A stretch of DNA of 64,000 bases from NCBI GenBank assembly GCA_030830785.1, contig JAURMI010000015.1, positions 1-64,000 of the forward strand, in the 5' to 3' direction. This document shows, piece by piece, positions 52,638-61,914 of the stretch (the first letter of the stretch is position 1; the number at the start of each line of letters is the position of its first letter). The notes below the pieces were generated by a model. It was not told the DNA's origin. It ran no database searches and was given only the letters and a program-made list of their open reading frames with translations. Source of the DNA: Crocinitomicaceae bacterium. Its GTDB lineage: Bacteria; Bacteroidota; Bacteroidia; Flavobacteriales_D; Crocinitomicaceae. The position numbers and the translations under genes were made by a program.

Positions 52638-53768
52638 TTATAGACGAAGTCCTAACTTGCTACTTACTTGATTTTTCCAAACAACAAATTCGCCACTTGC
52701 AATTTTTTCTCTTGCAACTCGCATCAATTCTAAATAAAAGGAAAGATTATGAATTGTGGCAATTTGAATACCGAGATACTCGCCTGATTTGATGAGGTGC
52801 CTTAAATAGGCTTTGCTGTAAACTTGGTCAACCCAAAGCTTACTAGAAGCATCAATAGGACTAAAATCTTTTGCCCATTTTTCATTTTTAATATTTATCG
52901 TGCCTTCCCAAGTATAGAGTAATCCATGACGCGCATTTCGACTGGGCATCACACAATCAAACATATCTACCCCTAAAGCAATAGATTCTAAAAGGTTGAT
53001 TGGCGTGCCAACTCCCATTAAATATCTAGGCTTATCTTTGGGTAAAATGCCGCATACCAATTCTGTTGTTTCATACAACTCATCGTCAGGTTCTCCAACT
53101 GAAAGCCCACCAATGGCATTTCCAAGGGCATCATAGCGTGCAATTTCATGGGCCGAAGCTTCCCGAAGGTCTTTATAAGTACTTCCTTGTACAATGGGAA
53201 ATAAGGCTTGTTGATATCCATATTTCGTTTGTGTTTGATCCATGGCCTCAAAGCAACGGGCCAACCAGCGGTGCGTGAGGTGCATTGATCTTTTGGCATA
53301 GGAATAATCACAGGGATAAGGCGTACATTCATCAAAAGCCATGATAATATCGGCACCTATGCTGCGTTGAATTTCTATTGCGCGTTCAGGAGTAAAAAAA
53401 TGATAACTCCCATCAATGTGTGATTGAAACTTGACGCCTTCCTCTTGAATTTTTCGTGATCCTGACAAAGAATAAACTTGGTATCCGCCACTGTCTGTCA
53501 AAATTGGCCTTTCCCAACCAATAAATTGGTGCAAGCCTCCGGCTGCTTCCAACACTTCAATCCCAGGCCTTAAAAATAAATGGTAAGTATTCCCTAAAAT
53601 AATTTGGGCATTGATATCATCTCGAAGCTCCTGTTGATGCACTCCTTTAACGGAGCCAACCGTACCAACGGGCATAAAAATAGGTGTTTGGATCGTACCG
53701 TGATCAGTATGAAGTTGGCCAAGTCGAGCCTTGGAATGCGGATCTGTCAATATGAGTTCAAAGTGCAT
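52638..53768 (-). CDS. tgt: Queuine tRNA-ribosyltransferase (zinc-ligand cysteines absent)
   Basis: Exchanges the wobble guanine of tRNAs with GUN anticodons for preQ1. The 376-residue TIM barrel has the catalytic aspartate in ILTDSGGYQVYSLSG, SIGADIIMAFDECTPYP, GGLSVGEP, MGVGTPINLLESIALGVDMFDCVMPSRNARHG (position about 243-275) and NTYHLFLRPG. In the E. coli enzyme the zinc site is CxCxxC plus a histidine; here the corresponding stretch DASSKLWVDQVYSKAYLRHL has Ser, Leu and Asp in place of the three cysteines, while the later histidine in ATIHNL remains. I believe this is a Bacteroidota trait, but the enzyme must be stabilised differently. A TATCTTTG box is upstream. Confidence 0.93.
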   Translation of the reverse strand: MHFELILTDPHSKARLGQLHTDHGTIQTPIFMPVGTVGSVKGVHQQELRDDINAQIILGNTYHLFLRPGIEVLEAAGGLHQFIGWERPILTDSGGYQVYSLSGSRKIQEEGVKFQSHIDGSYHFFTPERAIEIQRSIGADIIMAFDECTPYPCDYSYAKRSMHLTHRWLARCFEAMDQTQTKYGYQQALFPIVQGSTYKDLREASAHEIARYDALGNAIGGLSVGEPDDELYETTELVCGILPKDKPRYLMGVGTPINLLESIALGVDMFDCVMPSRNARHGLLYTWEGTINIKNEKWAKDFSPIDASSKLWVDQVYSKAYLRHLIKSGEYLGIQIATIHNLSFYLELMRVAREKIASGEFVVWKNQVSSKLGLRL

Positions 53769-53792
53769 AAATCTGTTGATAAATACCTAAAA

Positions 53793-53800
53793 CAAAGATA
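53793..53800 (-). promoter_or_regulatory. -7 box of tgt
   Basis: Minus-strand TATCTTTG lies 24 nt upstream of the tgt ATG at 53768. Confidence 0.5.
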
Positions 53801-53821
53801 CGGCTATTTAAATTCACTGAA

Positions 53822-53829
53822 CATCTTTG
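53822..53829 (+). promoter_or_regulatory. Weak -7 box before the glycosyltransferase
   Basis: CATCTTTG differs from TAnnTTTG by one base and is 3 nt upstream of the first ATG (53833) and 9 nt upstream of the second (53839). Confidence 0.3.
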
Positions 53830-53832
53830 TAC

Positions 53833-54975
53833 ATGAACATGAACGTTCTTCCTATATTTCAAAACGACTTTTGGGCCTATTTATTCTTATGTGCCTGTTT
53901 TTTTGCATTTATCCAATTGGTCTATGTGATAATATTTTACGCTCGATTGGCTTTTAATAAAAATACTCACCAAAATCTAGCCGTAGAATTGCCCCCTGTT
54001 TCGATAATTATTGCCGCGCGCAATGAATCTGATAACCTATATGAGCATTTGCCAACTATTCTAAGTCAAGACTATCCAAAATACGAAGTCATAGTTGTTA
54101 ATAACCAAAGTATCGATGATAGCAATTGGATATTAACTGCTTTTGCCAAACAATTTCCTCAGTTAAAGGTCGTAGAAATTTCTAAAAGTCCACACTTAAA
54201 ACCAGGAAAAAAACTACCTATTACCTTAGGTATTAAAGCGGCAAAATATGATCATTTTTTATTGACTGATGCCGATTGTTTGCCACAAAGCAATCAATGG
54301 ATTAAATTGATGATTGAATCTTCGTTAAACAAACATGAATTCTTAATAGGCTATAGCCCCTTTAGCAAAACAAAGGGTTTTCTCAATAAATTGGTGCGCT
54401 TCGACAATACTTGGTTAAGCGCTAGTGGCTTTGCTTTTGCCCTTGGCCGAAAACCATTTAAAGCCAATGGCAGAAATCTGACTTACACACGATCACTTTT
54501 TCAAAAGGTAAATGGTTTTAAGTCTCATTATGCCATAAGCCCAGGTGACGATGATTTACTTCTACAAGACGCCCTAAAACATACTAAAGTCGGTATAGTA
54601 ACTGATCCTGACTCATTTGTGCTTTCAGCGGCTCCGAGCACCTGGAAAGAATGGTATAGCCAAAAAGCAAAATACCGAATTAGCGCTGCGCGTTTCCCCT
54701 TTATTAAAAAAGCTATGTTAGGAATATATCCAATTAGCCTAATTTTATTTTGGATTTCTTTTGTTGTTTTGTTCTTTAAAATGAATTTCTTATTGATTTC
54801 AGTTATCATATTCTTTGGTGTGCTAATTCTAAAATGGTGGATTCAAGGCCGCTGCTTTAAAAAATTAAATGAACAACGCATGTTGTTGTTCTTCCCAATT
54901 TGGGATCTTTTTTATAGTCTTTTGATGCCCATTGTTTATTACATATCTGAAAGACAAAAATATTATAGATGGTAG
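53833..54975 (+). CDS. Membrane-anchored family 2 glycosyltransferase
   Basis: A 380-residue inverting GT-A glycosyltransferase. It has an N-terminal membrane helix (about 10-35), the GT2 core starting VSIIIAARNESDNLYEHLPTIL, LLTDADCLPQSNQWI (DxD-like metal site) and GDDDLLLQDAL, then C-terminal helices (about 290-345) and a tail. The arrangement matches uncharacterised GT2 enzymes of Bacteroidota near rsmG. The substrate is unknown. Starts at ATG 53833 or 53839; the upstream TTG at 53827 lies inside the promoter-like box and is rejected. It overlaps the sigma factor gene by 7 nt. Confidence 0.85.
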   Translation: MNMNVLPIFQNDFWAYLFLCACFFAFIQLVYVIIFYARLAFNKNTHQNLAVELPPVSIIIAARNESDNLYEHLPTILSQDYPKYEVIVVNNQSIDDSNWILTAFAKQFPQLKVVEISKSPHLKPGKKLPITLGIKAAKYDHFLLTDADCLPQSNQWIKLMIESSLNKHEFLIGYSPFSKTKGFLNKLVRFDNTWLSASGFAFALGRKPFKANGRNLTYTRSLFQKVNGFKSHYAISPGDDDLLLQDALKHTKVGIVTDPDSFVLSAAPSTWKEWYSQKAKYRISAARFPFIKKAMLGIYPISLILFWISFVVLFFKMNFLLISVIIFFGVLILKWWIQGRCFKKLNEQRMLLFFPIWDLFYSLLMPIVYYISERQKYYRW

Positions 54976-55574
54976 AAAATGAGCACTTGTCAGATAAGGC
55001 CAAACAAGATTTAATTTTGGTAGATTCGGCCCGTTCAGGAAGTCAAGTGGCTTATGCTGAATTAATGGAGCGCTATCGCGATTCAATATATTTTATGATG
55101 CTAAAAATGGTTAAAAATGCCGACGATGCCGACGATTTAACCATCGAAGCGTTTGGCAAGGCATTTGCAAGACTTGATCAGTATTCTCCTAGTTTTGCCT
55201 TTAGCACTTGGCTTTTTAAAATTGCTTCTAATAATTGTATCGATTTTATACGTAAAAAGAGAATAGAAATTACATCCATTGATCGTGGCATCACAACAAG
55301 TGACGGTGAAAGAATGCAGATAGATGCAAAGGCCCAAACGCTCAATCCTGAGGAAAGTATAATGCAGCGGCAACGCTTTGTGCATATGCGGCTTTTAGTA
55401 AGTAAGCTTAAACCCAAATACAGAGAACTGGTAGAAAAACGCTACTTCGAAGAAAAAAGCTACGAAGAAATAGCAGAGGAGCTCAACTTGCCGCTTGGCA
55501 CGGTAAAAGCACAATTGTTTCGCGCCAGAGATTTTTTAGCCGCCATGATGCAACAGACCAAAGACAGCATTTAA
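54969..55574 (+). CDS. ECF-type RNA polymerase sigma factor
   Basis: A 201-residue sigma-70-family factor with only region 2 (about 28-97, including ADDLTIEAFGKAFARLDQY and FSTWLFKIASNNCIDFIRKKR) and region 4 (about 140-190, LKPKYRELVEKRYFEEKSYEEIAEELNLPLGTVKAQLFRAR, whose helix-turn-helix is the last 30 residues). Region 1.1 and 3 are missing, which defines the ECF group. No anti-sigma factor follows, so control is unclear; the neighbours are rsmG and a glycosyltransferase. It overlaps rsmG by 1 nt. Confidence 0.93.
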   Translation: MVENEHLSDKAKQDLILVDSARSGSQVAYAELMERYRDSIYFMMLKMVKNADDADDLTIEAFGKAFARLDQYSPSFAFSTWLFKIASNNCIDFIRKKRIEITSIDRGITTSDGERMQIDAKAQTLNPEESIMQRQRFVHMRLLVSKLKPKYRELVEKRYFEEKSYEEIAEELNLPLGTVKAQLFRARDFLAAMMQQTKDSI

Positions 55575-56200
55575 TGGACTGCATTACATCGTACTTTGCA
55601 AACTTAAATGCGCTTCAAATTAAACAGTTTAAATCCTTAGAGGGGTTGTATTTAAATTGGAATGCACAAATCAATGTAATTTCGAGAAAAGATACAGATC
55701 ACTTTTATCAAAGGCACGTTTTGCATTCTTTGGCCATTTCAAAAATTGTTACTTTTCAATCAGGTACAAAAATTCTAGACATAGGAACCGGCGGAGGATT
55801 TCCGGGTATTCCTTTGGCTATTTTATTTCCGGAAGTAGAATTTCATTTGGTTGATTCAATCGGGAAAAAAATAAAAGTAGTTCAAGAAATTGGTAAAGCA
55901 CTAGGTCTAAAAAATATCAAAACTAGTCATGCACGTGCAGAAACCATCCAAGGAAAATATGATTTTATCGTGAGCCGAGCGGTAACACAAATGCCTATCT
56001 TTATTAATTGGGTAAAGGGGAAAACGCTTTTGCGAAACAGGCACGAATTGAAAAATGGAATTCTTTATCTTAAAGGTGGAAACCTAGACGAGGAATTGTC
56101 AACACTTGATTTTCCGTATAAAGAATATTCAATTTCGAATTATTTTAAAGAAGATTTCTTTGAAACTAAAAAGGTGGTTTACGTTCAGCTCGTTCAATAA
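55574..56200 (+). CDS. rsmG: 16S rRNA (guanine-N7)-methyltransferase RsmG
   Basis: Methylates G527 of 16S rRNA. The 208-residue class I methyltransferase has the SAM loop ILDIGTGGGFPGIPLAILFP and the conserved NVISRKDTDHFYQRHVLHSL and VSRAVTQMPIFINW, all typical of RsmG/GidB. It begins at the stop of the sigma factor gene (TAATG). Its stop codon is directly adjacent to that of the convergent ispF. Confidence 0.95.
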   Translation: MDCITSYFANLNALQIKQFKSLEGLYLNWNAQINVISRKDTDHFYQRHVLHSLAISKIVTFQSGTKILDIGTGGGFPGIPLAILFPEVEFHLVDSIGKKIKVVQEIGKALGLKNIKTSHARAETIQGKYDFIVSRAVTQMPIFINWVKGKTLLRNRHELKNGILYLKGGNLDEELSTLDFPYKEYSISNYFKEDFFETKKVVYVQLVQ

Positions 56201-56692
56201 TTATAGTTGATATAATAGAACAGTAGCGTAGGCTTTTATGGCTTTTTTTTCTCCAAAAGAATCCACCTTTTCATGCGTAGTTGCTTTAATGCTTATTTCT
56301 TCGGGCGATAATTTTAGGATTTCACCCATAATCATTTGCATCTTTTCAATGTGCGGATTGACTTTAGGTGCTTCAAGAATAACTGTTGCATCTAGATTTA
56401 TAATTCCGAAACCCTTCGTTTGGACCATCTCATGGACTTTTTTAAGAAGAATTTTTGAATCTATACCTTTAAATTGTGGATCCTCATCAGAAAAATGGTA
56501 TCCAATATCGCGAAGTGAAAGAGCGCCAAGTAAGGCATCACATATTGCATGAATTAATACATCGGCATCAGAATGCCCGACAGCACCAAATGAACTTGGT
56601 ATTTGTATACCACCTAACCACAATGGGTAGCCTTCTTGCAAACGATGAACATCCACTCCAAATCCTATACGTAAATTTGGTTTTTTTTGCAT
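56201..56692 (-). CDS. ispF: 2-C-methyl-D-erythritol 2,4-cyclodiphosphate synthase
   Basis: Catalyses ring closure in the MEP isoprenoid pathway. The 163-residue protein has the metal-binding DVHRL (Asp14, His16), PLWLGGIQIPSSFGAVGHSDADVLIHAICDALLGAL (positions 22-57) with the third ligand His, and FLGEKKAI-type ending as ESFGEKKAIKAYATVLLY. The ATG at 56692 is preferred over the GTG at 56704. It starts 1 nt after the porV stop, so it belongs to the porU-porV-ispF unit. A polyprenyl synthase that uses its products is at 37037. Confidence 0.94.
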   Translation of the reverse strand: MQKKPNLRIGFGVDVHRLQEGYPLWLGGIQIPSSFGAVGHSDADVLIHAICDALLGALSLRDIGYHFSDEDPQFKGIDSKILLKKVHEMVQTKGFGIINLDATVILEAPKVNPHIEKMQMIMGEILKLSPEEISIKATTHEKVDSFGEKKAIKAYATVLLYQL

Positions 56693-56693
56693 T

Positions 56694-57956
56694 CTACTCA
56701 GCACCTAAATTAAGTCGCAATGTGAAGCGTAGGGTGTTTGCCAATGGGCTCTGACGGCCATTCAAGGAAGCCAAATAAGAAAAATCTATAGCAAACATAT
56801 TGTATTTTAAGGATGCGCCTAAATTTAAAAATTGTCGGTTCCCTTTGTTCTTATTTTCATAAAATACTCCTCCACGTAAGGCCAACACATCGCTATACCA
56901 CCATTCTGCACCTGCTGCGATATTAATTTCTGCTAATTCTTCTTTAAGACGCGTGCCTTTAACTATTTGATAACTTCCATCTGTATTCTCAATATAATCG
57001 CCGTTTTCGTCTAAGGCTAAGACGCCGGGAGCATCATAAAATGATTGCAACATCGATGTTATGATTCCTACATCACCATTCATGCCAGCAAGCATGACGT
57101 AATTGCCATCTATTAACTTATAGATAGCTGGTGTTGGGACCAAAAGTCTTTGTAAATCCAATGAAAAAGTAACTTTATTATACTCATCAAATTCTGCAAG
57201 AAAACTATTGCCAATTTTGAGATTCATTGGTATGAAATCGCGTCGTGATAATTCTGAATAAGATACCTTGTTACCTATATTGTTTATAGTTAGGCCAAAA
57301 GTATAGGTACCATCAGTATTTCCAATTTTTGCGTCGTCATTAAAGTAACTAAACGATAAGTCTGCAGCACCCACAACGCCTGGTTTTGTATTAACTCCTG
57401 CTACTGTGAGGCCACCCGTTAAATTTGAATAGGCAAACTTCCCGTTTACTCCAATACTAAAACGATTTGCTAATTTAAATGCATAAGCTCCAACCAATTC
57501 AAACTCGCTTGGTTTATCATCGCGAAGTATATCGCCATTTATATCTGTAAATGTGATTTCTCCTAGGCTAAAATATCGCAAAGATCCACCTATGGAATGC
57601 ACCTTATTAAGTTGTCTGTAGCCCGCTAGATAGGATAGATGGATATCATTGGTCAGCTGGCGCAACCACGGTGTATAGGAAAGGCTTACTTCAGATTTTT
57701 GTTTTGCAAAACTCAGTAGAGAAGTGTTCCAATAAATAGAAGTTGAACTCGCGCTGAGCGCAGTACCTGCATCACCCATACCTCCAGCTCTTGAATCTGG
57801 GGTAATGGCCATAAATGGCAGCGAAGTGGTAATTGTATTTAATTGAAGATTATTTTGAGTTACCCCTGACCCTCCCGTAGGTTGGGCAATGACCATTTGG
57901 AATAATCCAAGGAAAAGCAAAAGGGTTAAATATCTAGGAATTCTATGTATTTTCAT
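56694..57956 (-). CDS. porV: Type IX secretion system outer membrane shuttle protein PorV
   Basis: A 420-residue outer-membrane beta-barrel. PorV (also LptO) is a FadL-like barrel that binds cargo at the translocon and hands it to PorU and the attachment complex. The signal peptide ends at about residue 24 (QMVIAQ). Family markers are TPDSRAGGMGDAGTALSASSTSIYWNTS (about 52-79) and repeated barrel strands such as HLSYLAGYRQL and AIDFSYLASL. It is preceded by porU on the same strand, the usual order. Length is normal (about 390-420). Confidence 0.92.
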   Translation of the reverse strand: MKIHRIPRYLTLLLFLGLFQMVIAQPTGGSGVTQNNLQLNTITTSLPFMAITPDSRAGGMGDAGTALSASSTSIYWNTSLLSFAKQKSEVSLSYTPWLRQLTNDIHLSYLAGYRQLNKVHSIGGSLRYFSLGEITFTDINGDILRDDKPSEFELVGAYAFKLANRFSIGVNGKFAYSNLTGGLTVAGVNTKPGVVGAADLSFSYFNDDAKIGNTDGTYTFGLTINNIGNKVSYSELSRRDFIPMNLKIGNSFLAEFDEYNKVTFSLDLQRLLVPTPAIYKLIDGNYVMLAGMNGDVGIITSMLQSFYDAPGVLALDENGDYIENTDGSYQIVKGTRLKEELAEINIAAGAEWWYSDVLALRGGVFYENKNKGNRQFLNLGASLKYNMFAIDFSYLASLNGRQSPLANTLRFTLRLNLGAE

Positions 57957-57980
57957 TCGGTGCGTAAAGATAGGGAAATT

Positions 57981-60900
57981 CTATTTTAAGATTACAAGTT
58001 TTTGAGTTTGATCTGCGTAAGCACCATCAGGTGTTTGTATACTCAACCTATATAAATAAGTCCCACGCGCCAATTGATCTCCAAAATCATCGAGTCCGTC
58101 CCAAAATAGCCCTGAAACCCTGAATCCTTCAGTTGGCCTTTGTTCATTTATTGTTTTGACTAGACGTCCAGAAATGGTGAAAATTTGTATCTGAACATCG
58201 AGTGTGGAACAGGACTGGTTGTGTTCAAACATAAATTCAGTTCTCGAAGTAAATGGGTTGGGATAATTTAGCACGTGTTCTAGTATAGGCGCCTCTTTGG
58301 ACTGAACGACAAAATTTATTGCCGATAAGGATGAATTATTATTCACATCCCAAACCTTCAATGAAATGGTATGCTGTCCTGGACTTAAACCTTGAAATTG
58401 ATAACGCACCTCTCCAGATTGATATGAATCTAAATTGGCTGAATAAAAATCATTGAGAACAATTGGTTGAGCTGTTTGATTGTCCAATATAGCAACAATA
58501 TCATGTCCAATTCCATTGCCCACAGTATTAATACCATTTGCATCAGAAACCTTAGCAAGTAAGACCGGATTTTCATCTGTAATGGACCCGTCGACAAAAC
58601 CTTCTTGATTCATATACAATTCTACAAGTGGGCCTTGGTCATCATCAACACCATTGGGGTCAATGCCACCGACATAAAATAAGGTATCGTACCCTGTCGC
58701 ATCAAACTGCGCATTAAACCCATAATAAGAGATTTTTCCAAAATCAATGGCTAGTGAAATATCTTTTGGAACAATAAATTCAAAATCAAAAAAGCCGTCT
58801 GTTATACTACTTTGACCGCGGTATATGCGATTTGTTTGTTGTTCATAGGCAATGATTGGAGATGCTTCATCTTGTCCTAGTGTAGTTTGAATTTTTCGTT
58901 TGTCGAAAATTGTTGGTGTAAGTTTTCCATTCCAACTGTTTAGAATATTACCATTATAATCTTCGACATGTCCTTTTATACGCACTTTGCTTAAGGCTTT
59001 AAGCGTGTCTAATTGCTGACTAGAGCTGAGCCCGTTGATAGAATCGGTAACAATTCGATATCGAGGTAGTGCCAAGCGCAGTGCAGGATCGCCAATTAGC
59101 GTAAAACTTCGTTTGTTGGAAGAACTTACCGATGCTGCATTTTTTGTACGTCGGGCAATCTCACCAAATTCATAAGCAGCGCCATCACCATATCGATTAA
59201 AAATGCGCTCACTCAACTTAAGCCCTATATTGCTATTGACTCCAAAGTAAACCGAACGGGTTGTAGTGAGCATGGCAATAGCACCACCTGTTGGGTTTAG
59301 AAAAGCCCATTCACCAGCAGAAACCCTTTTGGGGTCATCAAATCGCGTAAATTCACAAGTTGCAGAAATGAATAAATGAAGTGCATGAATATTTGACCAT
59401 TCATTAATTTGGTCTATCCCAACAACGCGTTCCTCAGCTAACCCGACTTCTCCACCATGACCTATGTAATTGGCAACCAATACTCCGCGTTGGATTCCCG
59501 CATCAATAGCATTAACCATTTCTGGAAAACGTTCTCCTCCAGCAGTCACCACTTTTGGAAAAGCATCCATGTACAATTTATTATAATTAATTTCAGGGTT
59601 CAGCCACTGAGTGACCTGGTATTGCGGTTCGGCATCCGTATTGATAAAATAGCCTCCCTCTCGATTATCAGTCATAACCATATACTGATTGCGCCAATCT
59701 CCAAAAGTCTTATCAGACTGGGTTCCCATACAACATGAATTTCCTGGCGGATAGAAATCTGAACCATTATTCATGTAATGTTCAATTTTATCGACCATTT
59801 GTTTGGCTTGTAGGTTGCTACTCACAATTAATCGTCCAACCCCTATATCCATCATATCGGCTGCACTAATGGCCTCGGCGTCATCTAGCATGGCAAAGAA
59901 ATCATCGACAACCATGGCATCGATCATACTCTCGCTGTTTGGCATTTGGTAAGTAACAATAAAATTATTGTTGTTTGGCAACCTATTTTTTGGATCATAA
60001 GTGCCGTCTCCAAATAAAAGTAAATACTTTGGCTTTGCATTTGGGTCGTTTTGCATTGCTCTATCGTAAAACATTTTTGCAAATCGACGAATGGCACCCG
60101 GATCTTGCATTCCCGAACTAAACTCATTATAAACAGCCTGAACATCTACAACATGAACACTCAAACCACTTTGACGATGAAGATCAGCTAGCCGATTAGC
60201 CTGAGCAGAAAAATCTGGATGTGTCACAATTAAATAATCGACCAAAGCCAAATTATGCAGGTCTTGAAACTGAACAGATCCAACCCTTTGAGGTGTAAAG
60301 AAAGAAGCCCCACTGGCCAGTACAAATTCTTTATAACCCGCATTGGTTTTAAAAAATGTTTCACCGTTTTCATTCTGGATTGCAAGTTCTTGAGGCACAT
60401 GTTTGTTAGAAACATCCCAAATAAATGCATTAGAATTGAGATTATTTAATTTATAAGTAGCCAAAACAGCTTGTCCTGACCAGTCTGCAACTCTGAAATT
60501 CATTTGACTTGCTGTTAAAGTCAGGTTGCGTTTAGTTTGAATTAATATTCTGTCGAGATAAGTTATCACATTTGGATTGAGTCGATTGATGGTCAAATTC
60601 AAATTAAGCGAACTAGAAGGAATAGAATCTATACAATTCAATGTCCCCCTTTGATAATATGAACCCGAATGAGGCATCGTCATTTGACCAATTGTCTGGC
60701 CACCTTTTTTAAGTAAAATCTGATTTCCAGTTGTCCGGGCATTGGAGGCATAGGTAACTTGAATGCGAAGCGGATCACCGCTTAAATTGGGAATGTTGAA
60801 ATTAAAATCCTGACTTAAATTGACATCAAATTCTTCACCATACCAACGCTGACCACCCCATGCTAAATTTTCCAAATCATTTTCATAAATATCGCGATAA

Positions 60901-61808
60901 TCATAGGCTTCAATCATAGTATCGGCAGGCGATTGATTTGGACCGCTATTTAAAATTCTTAACGGAGCCACATCCGAACCAATGTAGATATAATAATATG
61001 ATTTATCGCTGTAAGGATGACGCACTTGATTATATTGGTTGCCACCTATAAGCTCCCAGCGGTGCGGGCCCCAGCCATAGAAAAGAATATAGTCATTGTC
61101 ATCAAATTGACCATCTGATTCACCTACAATATGGATTGCATTCTGTGCCAAATCATCAGTGATTTCAATAGAATTTAATTCTGGTATTACGCCCTCTCCA
61201 TTCCCAAAAATATGGATATGCGCAGGATCTAAACTCGAGGTATTGAAACCGCAATCATTCAAAAAATTTTTATCGATTTTATAAATTCCATCTTGGCTTA
61301 GGGCAATTCTGTACCAACTGCCACTAGTGCTCCCAAGAATCGAATTAGTGACATAATCTTTTGTTACTTGGTTTTCTCGATTAATTAGCCTGTAGCTCAA
61401 CTGTGTCAATCGTTCAAATTGTCCTTCTATTTTTCTGATGGGGAGAACGTAAATCGATATGAAGGCTTGACCTGCGTCTGAAACCACCTTAGCATCGACA
61501 CCTGCAATCGAATCAAAAAATACACCGAGTTTATCATAGATTATTTGCTGTTCCTTTGGCACGCTTTGGTAAGACATCGATAGAATTTCGATGTCCTGAC
61601 TTAGTAGATTGTGTTTGTTTTTTAAAGCAAAAAATGGCCTTCCATTATCTAATCCAAAACCATTCACTGTTTGGATATTAAAAGATTGGCCATCGATGTG
61701 AACTTGCTCTATTCCACTCCAATCTAATTGTATGCTTTGAACCTGTCCAAAAAGAGCTGATACCCACAATAAAGTGAACCAAAGAACTATTTGATTGAAA
61801 TATTTCAT
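57981..61808 (-). CDS. porU: Type IX secretion system sortase PorU
   Basis: A 1275-residue gingipain-family (C25) peptidase that removes cargo C-terminal domains and attaches the cargo to the surface. It has a signal peptide (about 1-20, ending LFGQ), a beta-rich N-terminal region, then the peptidase domain with catalytic dyad His at about 785 (NYIGHGGEVG) and Cys at about 817 (SATCEFTRFDDP). The end is a beta-sandwich with FlgD-like/type IX CTD signature YPNPFTSRTEF ... GTYLYRLSIQ. PorU keeps its own domain as part of the anchor. Length and gene order with porV are standard. A promoter box was not identified. Confidence 0.95.
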   Translation of the reverse strand: MKYFNQIVLWFTLLWVSALFGQVQSIQLDWSGIEQVHIDGQSFNIQTVNGFGLDNGRPFFALKNKHNLLSQDIEILSMSYQSVPKEQQIIYDKLGVFFDSIAGVDAKVVSDAGQAFISIYVLPIRKIEGQFERLTQLSYRLINRENQVTKDYVTNSILGSTSGSWYRIALSQDGIYKIDKNFLNDCGFNTSSLDPAHIHIFGNGEGVIPELNSIEITDDLAQNAIHIVGESDGQFDDNDYILFYGWGPHRWELIGGNQYNQVRHPYSDKSYYYIYIGSDVAPLRILNSGPNQSPADTMIEAYDYRDIYENDLENLAWGGQRWYGEEFDVNLSQDFNFNIPNLSGDPLRIQVTYASNARTTGNQILLKKGGQTIGQMTMPHSGSYYQRGTLNCIDSIPSSSLNLNLTINRLNPNVITYLDRILIQTKRNLTLTASQMNFRVADWSGQAVLATYKLNNLNSNAFIWDVSNKHVPQELAIQNENGETFFKTNAGYKEFVLASGASFFTPQRVGSVQFQDLHNLALVDYLIVTHPDFSAQANRLADLHRQSGLSVHVVDVQAVYNEFSSGMQDPGAIRRFAKMFYDRAMQNDPNAKPKYLLLFGDGTYDPKNRLPNNNNFIVTYQMPNSESMIDAMVVDDFFAMLDDAEAISAADMMDIGVGRLIVSSNLQAKQMVDKIEHYMNNGSDFYPPGNSCCMGTQSDKTFGDWRNQYMVMTDNREGGYFINTDAEPQYQVTQWLNPEINYNKLYMDAFPKVVTAGGERFPEMVNAIDAGIQRGVLVANYIGHGGEVGLAEERVVGIDQINEWSNIHALHLFISATCEFTRFDDPKRVSAGEWAFLNPTGGAIAMLTTTRSVYFGVNSNIGLKLSERIFNRYGDGAAYEFGEIARRTKNAASVSSSNKRSFTLIGDPALRLALPRYRIVTDSINGLSSSQQLDTLKALSKVRIKGHVEDYNGNILNSWNGKLTPTIFDKRKIQTTLGQDEASPIIAYEQQTNRIYRGQSSITDGFFDFEFIVPKDISLAIDFGKISYYGFNAQFDATGYDTLFYVGGIDPNGVDDDQGPLVELYMNQEGFVDGSITDENPVLLAKVSDANGINTVGNGIGHDIVAILDNQTAQPIVLNDFYSANLDSYQSGEVRYQFQGLSPGQHTISLKVWDVNNNSSLSAINFVVQSKEAPILEHVLNYPNPFTSRTEFMFEHNQSCSTLDVQIQIFTISGRLVKTINEQRPTEGFRVSGLFWDGLDDFGDQLARGTYLYRLSIQTPDGAYADQTQKLVILK

Positions 61809-61914
61809 AAAACTTAGTGTTTTTAGGCTTAGAAAAACGACAATTTATTTATTTTATTTGAATAAATATTCGATATTTGTAACCTTTGAAACCTGAATAA
61901 CGTTAAGATTGTTC

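Noticed and set aside
53827..53832. TTG as start of the glycosyltransferase
   Set aside because: It lies inside the -7-like box CATCTTTG; ATG at 53833 or 53839 is more likely.
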